Positions 25,811-34,340 of a stretch of DNA of 64,000 bases are shown piece after piece. The number at the start of each line of letters is the position of its first letter. The first letter of the stretch is position 1. Source of the DNA: Streptomyces violens (GTDB lineage: Bacteria; Actinomycetota; Actinomycetes; Streptomycetales; Streptomycetaceae); assembly GCF_000717745.1 (NCBI RefSeq), contig NZ_JOBH01000011.1, forward strand, positions 124,001 to 188,000, given 5' to 3'. The notes below the pieces were generated by a model, which saw only the letters and a list, made by a program, of their open reading frames with translations, did not search any database and was not told the DNA's origin. A program made the position numbers and the translations under genes.

Positions 25811-26482
25811 CTACTCCGTGGGCTTGCGCACCGACAGCAGGTCCTCCAGCTGCTCCTCCCGCGCCTGCGCCGCGACGAACAGCAGCTCGTCACCGGCCTC
25901 CAGCGCGTCCTCCTTGTTGGGCGTGAGCACCCGGGTCCCGCGGATGATCGTCACCAGCGAGGTGTCCTCGGGCCACTCCACGTCGCCCACCTGGGTACCG
26001 GCCAGCGCCGCCTCCGGGGGCAGCGTCAGCTCGACGAGGTTGGCGTCGCCGTGGCTGAAGCGCAGCAGCCGTACGAGATCGCCGACGCTCACCGCCTCCT
26101 CGACCAGCGCGGACATCAGCCGCGGCGTGGAGACCGCCACGTCGACGCCCCACGCCTCGTTGAAGAGCCACTCGTTCTTCGGGTTGTTGACGCGGGCCAC
26201 CACGCGCGGCACGCCGTACTCGGTCTTGGCCAGCAGCGAGACGACGAGGTTGACCTTGTCGTCGCCGGTCGCCGCGATGACGACGTTGCAGCGCTGCAGC
26301 GCGGCCTCGTCCAGCGAGGTGATCTCGCAGGCGTCGGCCAGCAGCCACTCCGCCTGCGGCACCCGCTCCACCGAGATCGCCGTGGGCGCCTTGTCGATGA
26401 GCAGGACCTCATGGCCGTTCTCCAGGAGCTCGCCCGCGATGGAGCGGCCGACGGCTCCTGCTCCGGCGATCGCGACCCTCAT
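25811..26482 (-). CDS. TrkA-family K+ uptake regulator (RCK), second gene
   Basis: 223 residues. RCK_N Rossmann domain with GAGAVGRSIAGELLENGHEV (nucleotide-binding GxGxxG), acidic Asp at the end of strand 2 (LLIDK), then an RCK_C domain from ~140 (LTLPPEAALAGTQVGDVEW). These peripheral subunits gate Trk/Ktr-type or other K+ channels in response to NAD(H), ATP or c-di-AMP. It overlaps the upstream trkA paralogue by 4 bases (ATGA), so the two are co-translated and may form a hetero-oligomer. Confidence 0.9.
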   Translation of the reverse strand: MRVAIAGAGAVGRSIAGELLENGHEVLLIDKAPTAISVERVPQAEWLLADACEITSLDEAALQRCNVVIAATGDDKVNLVVSLLAKTEYGVPRVVARVNNPKNEWLFNEAWGVDVAVSTPRLMSALVEEAVSVGDLVRLLRFSHGDANLVELTLPPEAALAGTQVGDVEWPEDTSLVTIIRGTRVLTPNKEDALEAGDELLFVAAQAREEQLEDLLSVRKPTE

Positions 26483-27147
26483 GCGCCTGCCTCCTCGGGC
26501 CCTTCGGCGAACGCCGCCTCGACCTTTTCCACGTCGTCGGTGCGCATCATCACGTGCACCAGATCGCCTTCCTGCAGGACGGTCTGCGAGGTCGGCAGTA
26601 TCGCCTCACCCAGCCGGGTGAGGAAGGCCACCCGTACGCCGGTCTCCTCCTGGAGCCGGCTGACCTTGTGGCCGACCCAGGACGCGTCGGTGTGCACCTC
26701 GGCGAGCTGCACGCCGCCGCTGGGGTCCCGCCACAGCGGCTCGGCGCCCGAGGGGAGCAGCCGGCGCAGCATCTGGTCCGCGGTCCAGCGGACGGTGGCC
26801 ACGGTCGGGATGCCCAGGCGCTGGTAGACCTCGGCACGGCGCGGGTCGTAGATGCGGGCCGCGACGTTCTCCACGCCGAACATCTCGCGGGCCACCCGGG
26901 CGGCGATGATGTTGGAGTTGTCACCGCTGGAGACGGCCGCGAACGCGCCGGCCTCCTCGATCCCCGCCTCGCGCAGGGTGTCCTGGTCGAAGCCGACGCC
27001 GGTCACCCGGCGGCCCCCGAAGGCGGAGCCCAGCCGCCGGAAGGCGGTGGGGTCCTGGTCGACCACGGCGATCGTGTGGCCCTGGTTCTCCAGGGTCTGT
27101 GCGAGCGCGGATCCGACCCGCCCGCAGCCCATGATGACGATGTGCAT
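26479..27147 (-). CDS. TrkA-family K+ uptake regulator (RCK), first gene
   Basis: 222 residues from ATG of MHIVIMGCGRVGSALAQ; six further codons upstream are open but add only MRGKRT and are unlikely. RCK_N domain with GCGRVGSA and VVDQDPTAFRRL, and RCK_C from ~140 (VQLAEVHTDASWVGHKV). Paired with the second RCK gene by a 4-base overlap. In Streptomyces I recall this pair standing divergently next to an APC/KimA-like permease; here that permease is 7 kb away beyond an accessory block. Confidence 0.9.
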   Translation of the reverse strand: MHIVIMGCGRVGSALAQTLENQGHTIAVVDQDPTAFRRLGSAFGGRRVTGVGFDQDTLREAGIEEAGAFAAVSSGDNSNIIAARVAREMFGVENVAARIYDPRRAEVYQRLGIPTVATVRWTADQMLRRLLPSGAEPLWRDPSGGVQLAEVHTDASWVGHKVSRLQEETGVRVAFLTRLGEAILPTSQTVLQEGDLVHVMMRTDDVEKVEAAFAEGPEEAGA

Positions 27148-27391
27148 CGTCCGCTTACCCCGCACTCCTCGTAGGCCCGCTGGCCTGCCTCAACACCCTG
27201 CTCACAACTTTCTTTCCGGCGTACCGGCCGCCCGGGGCGCGCTGGCCCCGGCATCGCCCGGTCACGAGCTTATGCGGCAACGGGGGAGTTGCCCCCGCTG
27301 ATGTGCGACACCACCGTAACCGGCCGACGGGAGGGAGGGAGTGCTGCCCTTCAGGCGCTGCTCTTCTCGCGCCGCCCTTCTCGCGCTGCCT

Positions 27392-28054
27392 TCAGGCGCC
27401 GGTCCGTCCGGCGGCGGGCGAGCCGGCCGGTCCGAGGCGCGTCCCCACCGGGAAGACGAAGCGGGCGGCGGAGACGGAGAGCGTCAGGCGGGGTGTCGGG
27501 GCCGCGAGGTCAGGCAGGGGCGGTTGCCAGTCCAGGACGCCGAGCCGGCCCCGGCCGAGGCGCCCCGAGACCTGCCCGCACAGGAACGTCCGCTCGCTGC
27601 CGATCCGGCCGAACCCGCTGCTGGGGGCGCGGAGGACGGGGACGCGCGCCCTGCCGTGCGGGCCCAGGCGGAGGGCCGCGACCGGCCCGTTCTCGCCGTG
27701 GATCCGGACGGTCTCCGCGTCCCACAAGAAGCGGGCGAGCTCCTTCGGGATGCCCCACAGCCGCCGCCCGCCGCGCAGCGACGCCGCCGAGTCCACCCAG
27801 ATGCGGTGGCAGAACAGCCCCACGCGGCGGCCCCGGCGGGCCAGGGAGCCGACCGCGAATTCGTCGTACCGCAGCGAGCCCTCCGTGAAGCGCGCGAGTA
27901 CGACGAGGAGCGTGCGGCGGCCGCCGACGGGGCTGAGGTCGGCGGGCAGCTCCGGCGCCTCGCGCGCGGTGAGGACGGACATCCACAGCACGCCGCGCGC
28001 CTTCCAGGGAGGCGCGGGGTAGTCCGCGGCCGGCGGTCCGGTGGGGTCGGTCAC
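27392..28054 (-). CDS. acetoacetate decarboxylase-superfamily protein
   Basis: 220 residues from GTG (MTDPTGPPAADYP), with GGAAGGAG seven bases before. Homologous to the ADC fold: YPAPPWKARGVLWMSV, then RYDEFAVGS, HRIWVDSAASLRGGRRLWGI and PKELARF. In the Clostridium enzyme the Schiff-base lysine is the first K of a PKKLAKP loop; here Lys104 of IPKELA fills that position and the second Lys, which lowers its pKa, is Glu105. So a Schiff-base reaction is possible but simple acetoacetate decarboxylation is doubtful; other members act as aldolase-dehydratases. It is the last gene of an operon with a terpene-cyclase-like and an EF-hand protein. Confidence 0.82.
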   Translation of the reverse strand: MTDPTGPPAADYPAPPWKARGVLWMSVLTAREAPELPADLSPVGGRRTLLVVLARFTEGSLRYDEFAVGSLARRGRRVGLFCHRIWVDSAASLRGGRRLWGIPKELARFLWDAETVRIHGENGPVAALRLGPHGRARVPVLRAPSSGFGRIGSERTFLCGQVSGRLGRGRLGVLDWQPPLPDLAAPTPRLTLSVSAARFVFPVGTRLGPAGSPAAGRTGA

Positions 28055-28080
28055 TGCGGTACTCCTTCCAGTGGGGCCCG

Positions 28081-29694
28081 TCACCACTCTCCTCGCCGTG
28101 GGCCGCGCAGCGCGCGCCGGACCGCCGTGAGGCCCAGGGCGGTGAAGGCCAGGGTCTGCGCGGGACAGTGGGTCAGCAGCGGTCGGGGGCCGTGCATCTC
28201 CGGGTGGCCCGGCCAGCTGCCGTCCGGCCGCTGCACCGCGGCCAGGTACGCGAGGGCCGCTCGCGCCCCGTCGGCGGGCCCGGACGCCCGGCAGAGCGCC
28301 GCCAGGGCCAGCCCGGTGGCCGACGGCAGGCTGTCGGTGTCCGGGCCGTGGGCCCACCCGCCGTCCGGCCGCCGGCTCGCGGCCAGGCGGGCCAGTTCGG
28401 CGCGGACCGCGCGGTGGCCGGCCGGCAGCGCGGGCGCGATCTCGCACACCGCGTAGGGGGCGCCGCGGTACCAGCTCGCGGCCCAGCCGTCGCCGGCGGA
28501 CCCGGCGCGCGCGGCGTACGCGCCGAGCCAGCGGCGGGCCGCGCCGGTGGGGACGCGGTGCCGGCCGCGGTAGCGGTCCAGGGCGGTGACGGCGTGGGCG
28601 ACCACGTCGGGGGCCGGCGGGTCGCCCGCCGTCTGCCAGGTGGACCACAGCCCTGTCCCGCTCTGCTGTTCGGCGAGGTGGCGGAGCGCGCGGCGCGCCG
28701 CGTCCGCCGCCTCCGGGAGGCCGGCGAGGGCGATGAGTACCGCCGCGGTGGTGTCGTTGTCGGACTCCAGCCCCTGCCGGCAGGGCCAGCCACCGTCGGG
28801 CCGCTGGGCCGCGCGGAGGAACTCCAGCGCGCGGGGGAGGCCCTGTACTTCGAAGTCGGGCTCGCCCCGGAACGCACGTACGGTCAGCTGGGTGTCCCAC
28901 ACATCGGTGGTCAGGAAGCGCCATGTCCCGTCCGGATGCTGTGCCGTGAGCAGGTAGCCACGGGCCCGGTACCGCGAGGTGCCCGTCGGGACGACCGCGT
29001 GCAGCGCAAGCAGCGCGAGGGACGTGCTCAGGATGTTCCCGTAGAACGAGCCGTCCGGCGCCTGGAGGTCCGCGAGGCGCCGGGCTGCCGCTTCCGCCTC
29101 CTGCGCGTCACCGAAGTACCGCTCGACGAGCGCGTGCTCGGCCAGCAGGTCCACCAGCGCCCACGACTTCAGCCGGGACCGGCACGCGCCGTCCACCGCC
29201 GTGCGCAGGCCGGCGCGGAGCGTCCGCAGGCCGGCCTCCGTGACCGGCTCGCGCCCGGCCGCGTCCGGCGCCACTCGCTCCGCGCACGCCCGCAGGACGG
29301 CCAGCAGCCGGAGCCGGGGCGCGAAGACCGGGCCGGTGAACGCCTCCGTGGCGAGGCCGTGCCCGTCGGCCGTGCCGCAGGCCAGGCCGGCCAGCAGGGT
29401 CTCCGCGTACTGGGCCAGCGGATGGTGCGTTTGAGGGCGCGCGGTGCGCAGCCACTGGCGCGCCCGGCGGACCGCGTGCCGGGCCGCCGGGGTGGCCTCC
29501 CGGCACAGGGCCAGGCACGCCAGGGCGGTCTCCGTGACGCGCGGGTCGGGCGGCGTCCGCCAGCCGCCGTCCTCGTGCTGGTGCCGCAGGCAGTGGTCGA
29601 GCGCGCGGGCGAGCATGTCGTCCGCCTGCCGGACGGGATCGTGGTGCAGCAGATCCCGGTACGCCGTGCCGGATTCCCCGCCGCGCCCGGACAT
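28081..29694 (-). CDS. class II terpene-cyclase-like protein (prenyltransferase/squalene-cyclase repeats, DxDTT motif)
   Basis: 537 residues, the size of bacterial beta-gamma class II terpene cyclases. Alpha-barrel repeats with QW-type turns: HEDGGWRT (~41), QAPDGSFYGN (~211), QHPDGTWRF (~252), QRPDGGWPC (~298), RRPDGGWAHG (~441), QRPDGSWPG (~489). DVWDTQL at 264-270 corresponds to the VWDTAL segment of squalene-hopene cyclases. The catalytic DxDD site reads Asp312-Asn-Asp314-Thr-Thr316: the general-acid Asp is kept and the last Asp is Thr. A DxDTT variant has been described in bacterial drimenyl-diphosphate synthases, as I recall. No class I DDxxD motif, so it would cyclise by protonation. 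ATG lies one base after the EF-hand stop. Confidence 0.75.
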   Translation of the reverse strand: MSGRGGESGTAYRDLLHHDPVRQADDMLARALDHCLRHQHEDGGWRTPPDPRVTETALACLALCREATPAARHAVRRARQWLRTARPQTHHPLAQYAETLLAGLACGTADGHGLATEAFTGPVFAPRLRLLAVLRACAERVAPDAAGREPVTEAGLRTLRAGLRTAVDGACRSRLKSWALVDLLAEHALVERYFGDAQEAEAAARRLADLQAPDGSFYGNILSTSLALLALHAVVPTGTSRYRARGYLLTAQHPDGTWRFLTTDVWDTQLTVRAFRGEPDFEVQGLPRALEFLRAAQRPDGGWPCRQGLESDNDTTAAVLIALAGLPEAADAARRALRHLAEQQSGTGLWSTWQTAGDPPAPDVVAHAVTALDRYRGRHRVPTGAARRWLGAYAARAGSAGDGWAASWYRGAPYAVCEIAPALPAGHRAVRAELARLAASRRPDGGWAHGPDTDSLPSATGLALAALCRASGPADGARAALAYLAAVQRPDGSWPGHPEMHGPRPLLTHCPAQTLAFTALGLTAVRRALRGPRRGEW

Positions 29695-29695
29695 G

Positions 29696-30253
29696 TCAGC
29701 GGGCGGGCGGGGGCAGCGGCCCCAGCAACTGGTTTCCCGGCGCGTCCGCGTCGTCGCTCAGAAAGAACTCGCGGAGTGCCTCCCGCCATTCTTCGTGCCT
29801 GATGCTGCCGTCGCCGTCCCGGTCGAGCCGGCGGAACGCTTCCTCGCAGTGTGCGGTGTCCACGCCGGCGCGGGTGTAAATACGCCGGTACTCGTCCAGG
29901 CTCAGCGTCCCGTTCTTGTCCGTGTCCAGCGCGCGCATCAAGGCGTCGGCGATGGCCAGTACCGCGTCGTCGAGATTTGCGCGCGAGGAGACGAGGGACC
30001 GCATACGACTGATGAATTCCTGCCGGTCGATCCGGGTGTCCGGGCCGGAGCCCCCGGAGGGCACCAGGAGCTTCCACCACTTCTCGAAGGCGGCACGGAC
30101 CGCCGCGGCGTTCTCGTTGTCGCCCCGTGGGGGCAGGCCCGCTATTCCCTCGGCGAAACGGAAGAACCGCTCCCGCGTGAGATATCCCTGGCCTTCCCTG
30201 TCGAACATCTCGAAGAGCGCGTCGAATTTCTGGTCCTTGAGCGTGCCGGGCAT
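29696..30253 (-). CDS. four-EF-hand calcium-binding protein (calerythrin-like)
   Basis: 185 residues from the ATG of MPGTLKDQKF, with GGAGAG before it. EF-hand loops: EF1 Asp18-Arg29 (DREGQGYLTRER; final Glu replaced), EF2 degenerate around 72-79, EF3 Asp110-Glu121 (DTDKNGTLSLDE, canonical) and EF4 Asp144-Glu155 (DRDGDGSIRHEE, canonical). The arrangement and length resemble calerythrin/sarcoplasmic Ca-binding proteins. No signal peptide, so cytosolic. It is the first gene of a tight operon: its TGA is one base before the ATG of the terpene-cyclase-like gene. A Ca2+-dependent role for that enzyme pair is suggested by layout only. Confidence 0.88.
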   Translation of the reverse strand: MPGTLKDQKFDALFEMFDREGQGYLTRERFFRFAEGIAGLPPRGDNENAAAVRAAFEKWWKLLVPSGGSGPDTRIDRQEFISRMRSLVSSRANLDDAVLAIADALMRALDTDKNGTLSLDEYRRIYTRAGVDTAHCEEAFRRLDRDGDGSIRHEEWREALREFFLSDDADAPGNQLLGPLPPPAR

Positions 30254-30554
30254 GACTCTCCGCCCTTTCGTCTGCTGCCACCGATGTGCGGACACGGCCT
30301 GGGCATCGCCATGCAGCATCCGCGCCCGGCACCGGGATTTTCAAGCGGGCATTCGGACAGAGTGCTTTATCCGAGTCCGCAGGAATTCAGTGCGAGTACA
30401 GCAAGAAATCGTGTCAGCCGGCACGAGAACTGCGTACGGGGAATTCGGCAGTGGCTGCGGAGGCTCCCGGGGCCGCCGCCGGGCCCCGGAGGCGGGACCG
30501 CTACCGGGCCTCCGGAGGCCGGGTCGGGCCGTGCCTTCGTGATCTTCGGGAGGC
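30254..30554. other. divergent intergenic region of the accessory block
   Basis: About 300 bases between the EF-hand operon and the RCK-TM-RCK gene. Noticeably lower GC in 30330-30440 (GAATTC occurs twice), in keeping with promoters for both directions. No clear operator or hexamers were identified. Confidence 0.6.
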
Positions 30555-32672
30555 ATGCTGGGCGACGTGTCCTCACTGTCACCCGTGCCACAGCAGTCCC
30601 AACCGACCCCGCCCGCACCGCACATGGTGGTGTGCGGCGACGACTCCCTGGCCCACCGGCTCGCCGTCGAGCTGCGGGAGGTGTACCGCGAGCAGGTCAC
30701 CCTCGTCGTCCCCTCCGTACGCGATCCGCGCGGGCCCCGCGTCCCGCAGCCGGCGCGTGGCGGCCTGGGCCGGGCCGGCGCGTTCCTCGGCCGGATGACG
30801 GCCGCGGTGGGCCGCGGCGGCAGCCCGGACGACACGAGACCCGCCGACGGCCCGGACGCGCCGCACACCGAGGAGGAGGCCGGGCCGGTACGCGTACTGG
30901 AAGCGCCGGAGCCCGACGACGAGACGCTCACCGAAGCCGGCGTCGAGGAGGCCGGCGCGCTGGCCCTGGTCTATGACGACGACGAGACCAACATCCACGC
31001 CGCGTTGCGCGCCCGCCGCATGAACCCCCGGCTCCGGCTGGTCATCCGCCTCTACAACCGCCGCCTCGGCCAGCACCTGGAGGAACTGCTGGACCAAGCG
31101 GCCGCCGTCGTCTGGTCCGACACCTCCGACATCGACGCCTCCACCACCGTCCTCTCCGACGCCGACACGGTCGCGCCCGCGCTCACCGCCACCGCCGTGG
31201 CCGGCACCAGCAAGGTCATCGAGGTCGACGGGCTGCTGCTGCGGGCCGTGGAGCACACCCCGGGCGCGCCCGCCCCGCCGCGCGCCGCCGGCCGCGGCCT
31301 CGCCACCCTCGCCCTGCTCTCGCCCTCGGCATCGGACGAGACGGCGCACGAAGGCGGCCCGGCCCCGGCCCCGCCCCCGCCGGGCGGCCGTTCCCGGCAC
31401 GGCGGCCGCACCGCCCACCGGCGCGCGGCCGACGACGACGGGCCGACGCTGCTGCCCGACGACGCCACCGCCGCGGCCGCCGCCGGGCGCGCCACCATCG
31501 AGCTGGAGACCGTCTCCTACCGCGGGCGCCGGCCGTCGGCCCGCCGCCTCGTGGGGCGCGGCGCGCCGCTCGGCTCGCTCTTCTCGCCGCGGCTGCGCTG
31601 GTCGATAGCCGCCCTCGTCGGCACCGTACTGACCCTGGCCGTCGTCTCGACCCTGGCCACCGGCGACGACCCGCTGCACGCGGCGTACCTCTCCCTGCTG
31701 GACCTCTTCGCGATCAACGAGCCGGCGATCAACGAGGGTCCGGCCCGCAAGGTGCTGCAGCTGCTGTCCGGCCTCACCGGCCTCCTCCTGCTGCCGGTCC
31801 TGGTCGCCGCCGCCCTCGAAGCGCTCGGCACCTTCCGCAGCGCCGCCTCGCTGCGTCGCCCGCCGCGCGGCCTCTCCGGCCATGTCGTCCTCCTCGGCCT
31901 CGGCAAGGTCGGCACCCGCGTCCTGGCCCGGCTCCGCGAGCTGGGCGTCCCGGTCGTCTGCGTGGAGGAGGACCCCGAAGCGCGCGGCATCCCGCTGGCC
32001 CGCCGGCTGCGGGTGCCGACCGTCCTCGGCGACGCCACCGAGGACGGCGTGCTGGAAGCGGCCGGCATCGCCCGCGCCCGTACCCTCCTCGCGCTGACCA
32101 GCGAAGACAGCACGAACCTGGAGGCGTCGCTGTACGCCAGGTCGGTCAAGCCGCAGCTCCGGGTGACGCTGCGGCTCTTCGACGACCGGTTCGCCACCGC
32201 CGTCTACCGCACCCTGCGCGCCGCCCACCCCACCGCCGTCACCCGCAGCCGCAGCGTCTCCTTCCTGGCCGCGCCCGCCTTCGCCGGCGCCATGATGGGC
32301 CGCCAGATCCTCGGCGCCGTACCCGTCGAACGCCGGCTGCTGCTCGTCGCCCACGTCGACGTGCGCGGCCAGACCGAGCTGGTGGGCCGCCGGGCCGACC
32401 AGGTGTTCCGGGCCGGGCGGCTGCGGCTGGTGGCCGTCAACATCGGTGCGGCGCCGGACCCCGCGGAGGACCCGGAGACCATGCCGGGCCCCGGCGGGCA
32501 GCGCTGGGAGCCCGCCCGGCTGGTCCGCGACCTGCCGCCCGGCTACGTCCTGCGGCCGCAGGACCGCGTGGTCATCGCCGCCACCCGCGAGGGGCTGGGC
32601 GAGCTGCTCGGCCGCCGTCCGGGGCCCGCCGGATCCCGGCAGAGCGGATCTGCCGGAACCCGGCAGGGTTGA
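30555..32672 (+). CDS. RCK-TM-RCK protein with degenerate pore loop
   Basis: 705 residues. N-terminal RCK-like domain (~23-230, beginning MVVCGDDSLAHRLAVEL, nucleotide loop altered), disordered Pro/Ala/His linker (~235-340), membrane span 349-368, a re-entrant-like stretch 376-395, span 400-422, then a canonical RCK domain from ~442 (VVLLGLGKVGTRVLARL, VPTVLGDATEDGVL) and a C-terminal RCK_C-like part. The layout is that of a two-span K+ channel with double RCK. However, the selectivity filter position reads LLDLFAINEPAINEG instead of TVGYG. So it may conduct other ions, as CASTOR/DMI1-type channels do, or not conduct. The ATG is only one base from GGGAGG; a GTG 12 bases downstream may be the real start. 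Confidence 0.78.
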   Translation: MLGDVSSLSPVPQQSQPTPPAPHMVVCGDDSLAHRLAVELREVYREQVTLVVPSVRDPRGPRVPQPARGGLGRAGAFLGRMTAAVGRGGSPDDTRPADGPDAPHTEEEAGPVRVLEAPEPDDETLTEAGVEEAGALALVYDDDETNIHAALRARRMNPRLRLVIRLYNRRLGQHLEELLDQAAAVVWSDTSDIDASTTVLSDADTVAPALTATAVAGTSKVIEVDGLLLRAVEHTPGAPAPPRAAGRGLATLALLSPSASDETAHEGGPAPAPPPPGGRSRHGGRTAHRRAADDDGPTLLPDDATAAAAAGRATIELETVSYRGRRPSARRLVGRGAPLGSLFSPRLRWSIAALVGTVLTLAVVSTLATGDDPLHAAYLSLLDLFAINEPAINEGPARKVLQLLSGLTGLLLLPVLVAAALEALGTFRSAASLRRPPRGLSGHVVLLGLGKVGTRVLARLRELGVPVVCVEEDPEARGIPLARRLRVPTVLGDATEDGVLEAAGIARARTLLALTSEDSTNLEASLYARSVKPQLRVTLRLFDDRFATAVYRTLRAAHPTAVTRSRSVSFLAAPAFAGAMMGRQILGAVPVERRLLLVAHVDVRGQTELVGRRADQVFRAGRLRLVAVNIGAAPDPAEDPETMPGPGGQRWEPARLVRDLPPGYVLRPQDRVVIAATREGLGELLGRRPGPAGSRQSGSAGTRQG

Positions 32673-32773
32673 TAGCGTCCTGCTGTCCGGGAGTCGGCAA
32701 TGAAGGCCGACGGCGAAGCTCCCGGAGCCGGGCCCACGGGCGCCGGGACGAGCATGAGCAGGGAGCACAACAG

Positions 32774-33880
32774 GTGGAGCGCGGCGCAGCGGAACCGCAC
32801 GGCCTCGGCGAGTACGCCGACCTCCTCGCGGAGGTGTCCCGGACCGGGCGGCTGCTCCGCCGCGAGGAGCTGGACGTCCTGCGCGAGCGGGGGGAGCGGT
32901 CCGCCGAGGAGGGCCTGAGCCTGCGCGAGCTGGTCGGCCGCTACCTGGGGGAGACCCGCCGGCTGTGGGGCTCGCTGCCCGGTGTGGCGCGGGCCGCGGG
33001 CGCCGCCGAGCGGGCCCGTACCGGAGACGCGCTGCTCGCGGCCGTCGAGGCGGCCGTCGCCGCGCTCGGCGAGGGCCATGAGCGGGCGCAGCGGCTCGCG
33101 GTCCGGCAGGAGGAGGCGGCCCGCCGCGAATTCGTCGACGACCTTCTCTTCGGGCGCAGCGACCTCGGCCGGCTCGCCGAGCGCGCGGAGCGCTTCGGGC
33201 TGCGGCTGGCGGGGGAGCACGCGGTGGGCGTCGCGGAGGGCCCGGAGCGCTTCGACGACCTGCACCCGGTGGCCCGGCGCGTGGAACGCGAGCTGCTGGC
33301 CCGCTTCGGCGACCGCGATGTACTGATCGCCACCAAGGCCGGGCGGCTGGTGTGCGTGGCGGCGGGCGGCCGGGACGGCGCGCTGGACGCCTTCGCGAAG
33401 TACGCGCGCACCGACGGGACCGGCGGGCACGCCGCGCACCGGGTCGCGCTCGGCCGGCCGCACGCCGGCGCGGGCGGCGTGGTCACCTCGTACGAAGAGG
33501 CACTGGGCGCCCTGGAGCTGGCGACCCAGCTCGAGCTCGCCGAGCCCGTGCTGCACGCGGCCGACCTGCTGGTCTTCCCCGTACTTCTGCGCGACCGGGC
33601 CGCCATGGCCGACCTCGTGCACAGCGTGCTGGGGCCGCTGACCGAGGGGCGCGGCGGGGCGCGGCCGCTGCTGGAGACGATCTGGGCGTGCGCGGCGACG
33701 GCGTACGTCAACGCCGAGGCGGCCCGCCGGCTCCAGGTCAGCGTGCGGACCCTCTCCTACCGGCTGGCCCGCATCAAGGAGCTGACCGGCTACGACCCGG
33801 CCGACGGGCTGCAGCGCTACACGCTGGAGACGGCGGCGATGGGCGCGCGCGTACTGGGCTGGCCGGACCGGCCGCTGTAG
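32774..33880 (+). CDS. PucR-family transcriptional regulator
   Basis: 368 residues from GTG (MERGAAEPHGLGEYADLL); longer open frame upstream is Arg/His-rich and unlikely. N-terminal helical region (~1-115), a central GGDEF-like CdaR domain (~120-270, with EFVDDLLFGRSDLGRLAERA), and a C-terminal PucR helix-turn-helix (~310-368: TAYVNAEAARRLQVSVRTLS, then YRLARIKELTGYDP). It follows the RCK-TM-RCK gene by about 100 bases in the same direction and may regulate the accessory block. The inducer is unknown. Confidence 0.85.
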   Translation: MERGAAEPHGLGEYADLLAEVSRTGRLLRREELDVLRERGERSAEEGLSLRELVGRYLGETRRLWGSLPGVARAAGAAERARTGDALLAAVEAAVAALGEGHERAQRLAVRQEEAARREFVDDLLFGRSDLGRLAERAERFGLRLAGEHAVGVAEGPERFDDLHPVARRVERELLARFGDRDVLIATKAGRLVCVAAGGRDGALDAFAKYARTDGTGGHAAHRVALGRPHAGAGGVVTSYEEALGALELATQLELAEPVLHAADLLVFPVLLRDRAAMADLVHSVLGPLTEGRGGARPLLETIWACAATAYVNAEAARRLQVSVRTLSYRLARIKELTGYDPADGLQRYTLETAAMGARVLGWPDRPL

Positions 33881-34340
33881 TTCCCCCGGACGTCCGGTCC
33901 GCACGGGCCTCCCGGGGGCCGTCCGGCGGGGCAAGTGCCGGTCGGTGAGCCATCAAAATCGCGTAAAGATTGCCGGGAACCGGCAATGTGCCGAGGCCGT
34001 GGCGAATGCCACCATCAGGGCGCACCGGCGGGTGCACGGCGGGCGGCGCAGCATCAGGGGTCTGCGCGCCCGCCGGGCCGCCGGCAGCGGATCGGTTGTC
34101 CCCACCCTCGACGGGGGTGAGGGTGTGGACACCCCGCTCCGGGCAGGCAGTTCCGGCGTTCGGACGGTGCGTGGCGGCTCCGCACCCCGCCGTCGGACAC
34201 GGTGGAACGACGGATTCCGTACCCCCGGCGGCAGCCCCGGACGGCCGTGCGGACCAGTCGGGCGGCATCCCCCGGCAGGTGCCTTGCCCCCATGGGTGGC
34301 GGGTGGGCGACGGCCTTGACGAAGGCTTAGCATCCTCTGC
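33881..34340. other. intergenic region upstream of the KimA-like permease
   Basis: About 460 bases with no gene on either strand that has Streptomyces codon use. An 8-bp inverted repeat ATTGCCGG-GAA-CCGGCAAT is at 33969-33987. TTGACG at 34316 could be a -35 element but its -10 would fall on the start codon. I looked for a c-di-AMP (ydaO-type) riboswitch because such permeases are often under one; the conserved motifs were not seen. Confidence 0.55.

Noticed and set aside
27303..28456. Plus-strand frames opposite the ADC-like and cyclase-like genes
   Set aside because: No domain, very Arg/Pro-rich, and the minus-strand genes have clear motifs and ribosome sites.
33881..34340. c-di-AMP (ydaO-type) riboswitch before the permease
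   Set aside because: Expected from the gene family, but the conserved internal sequences of that aptamer were not found in the gap.
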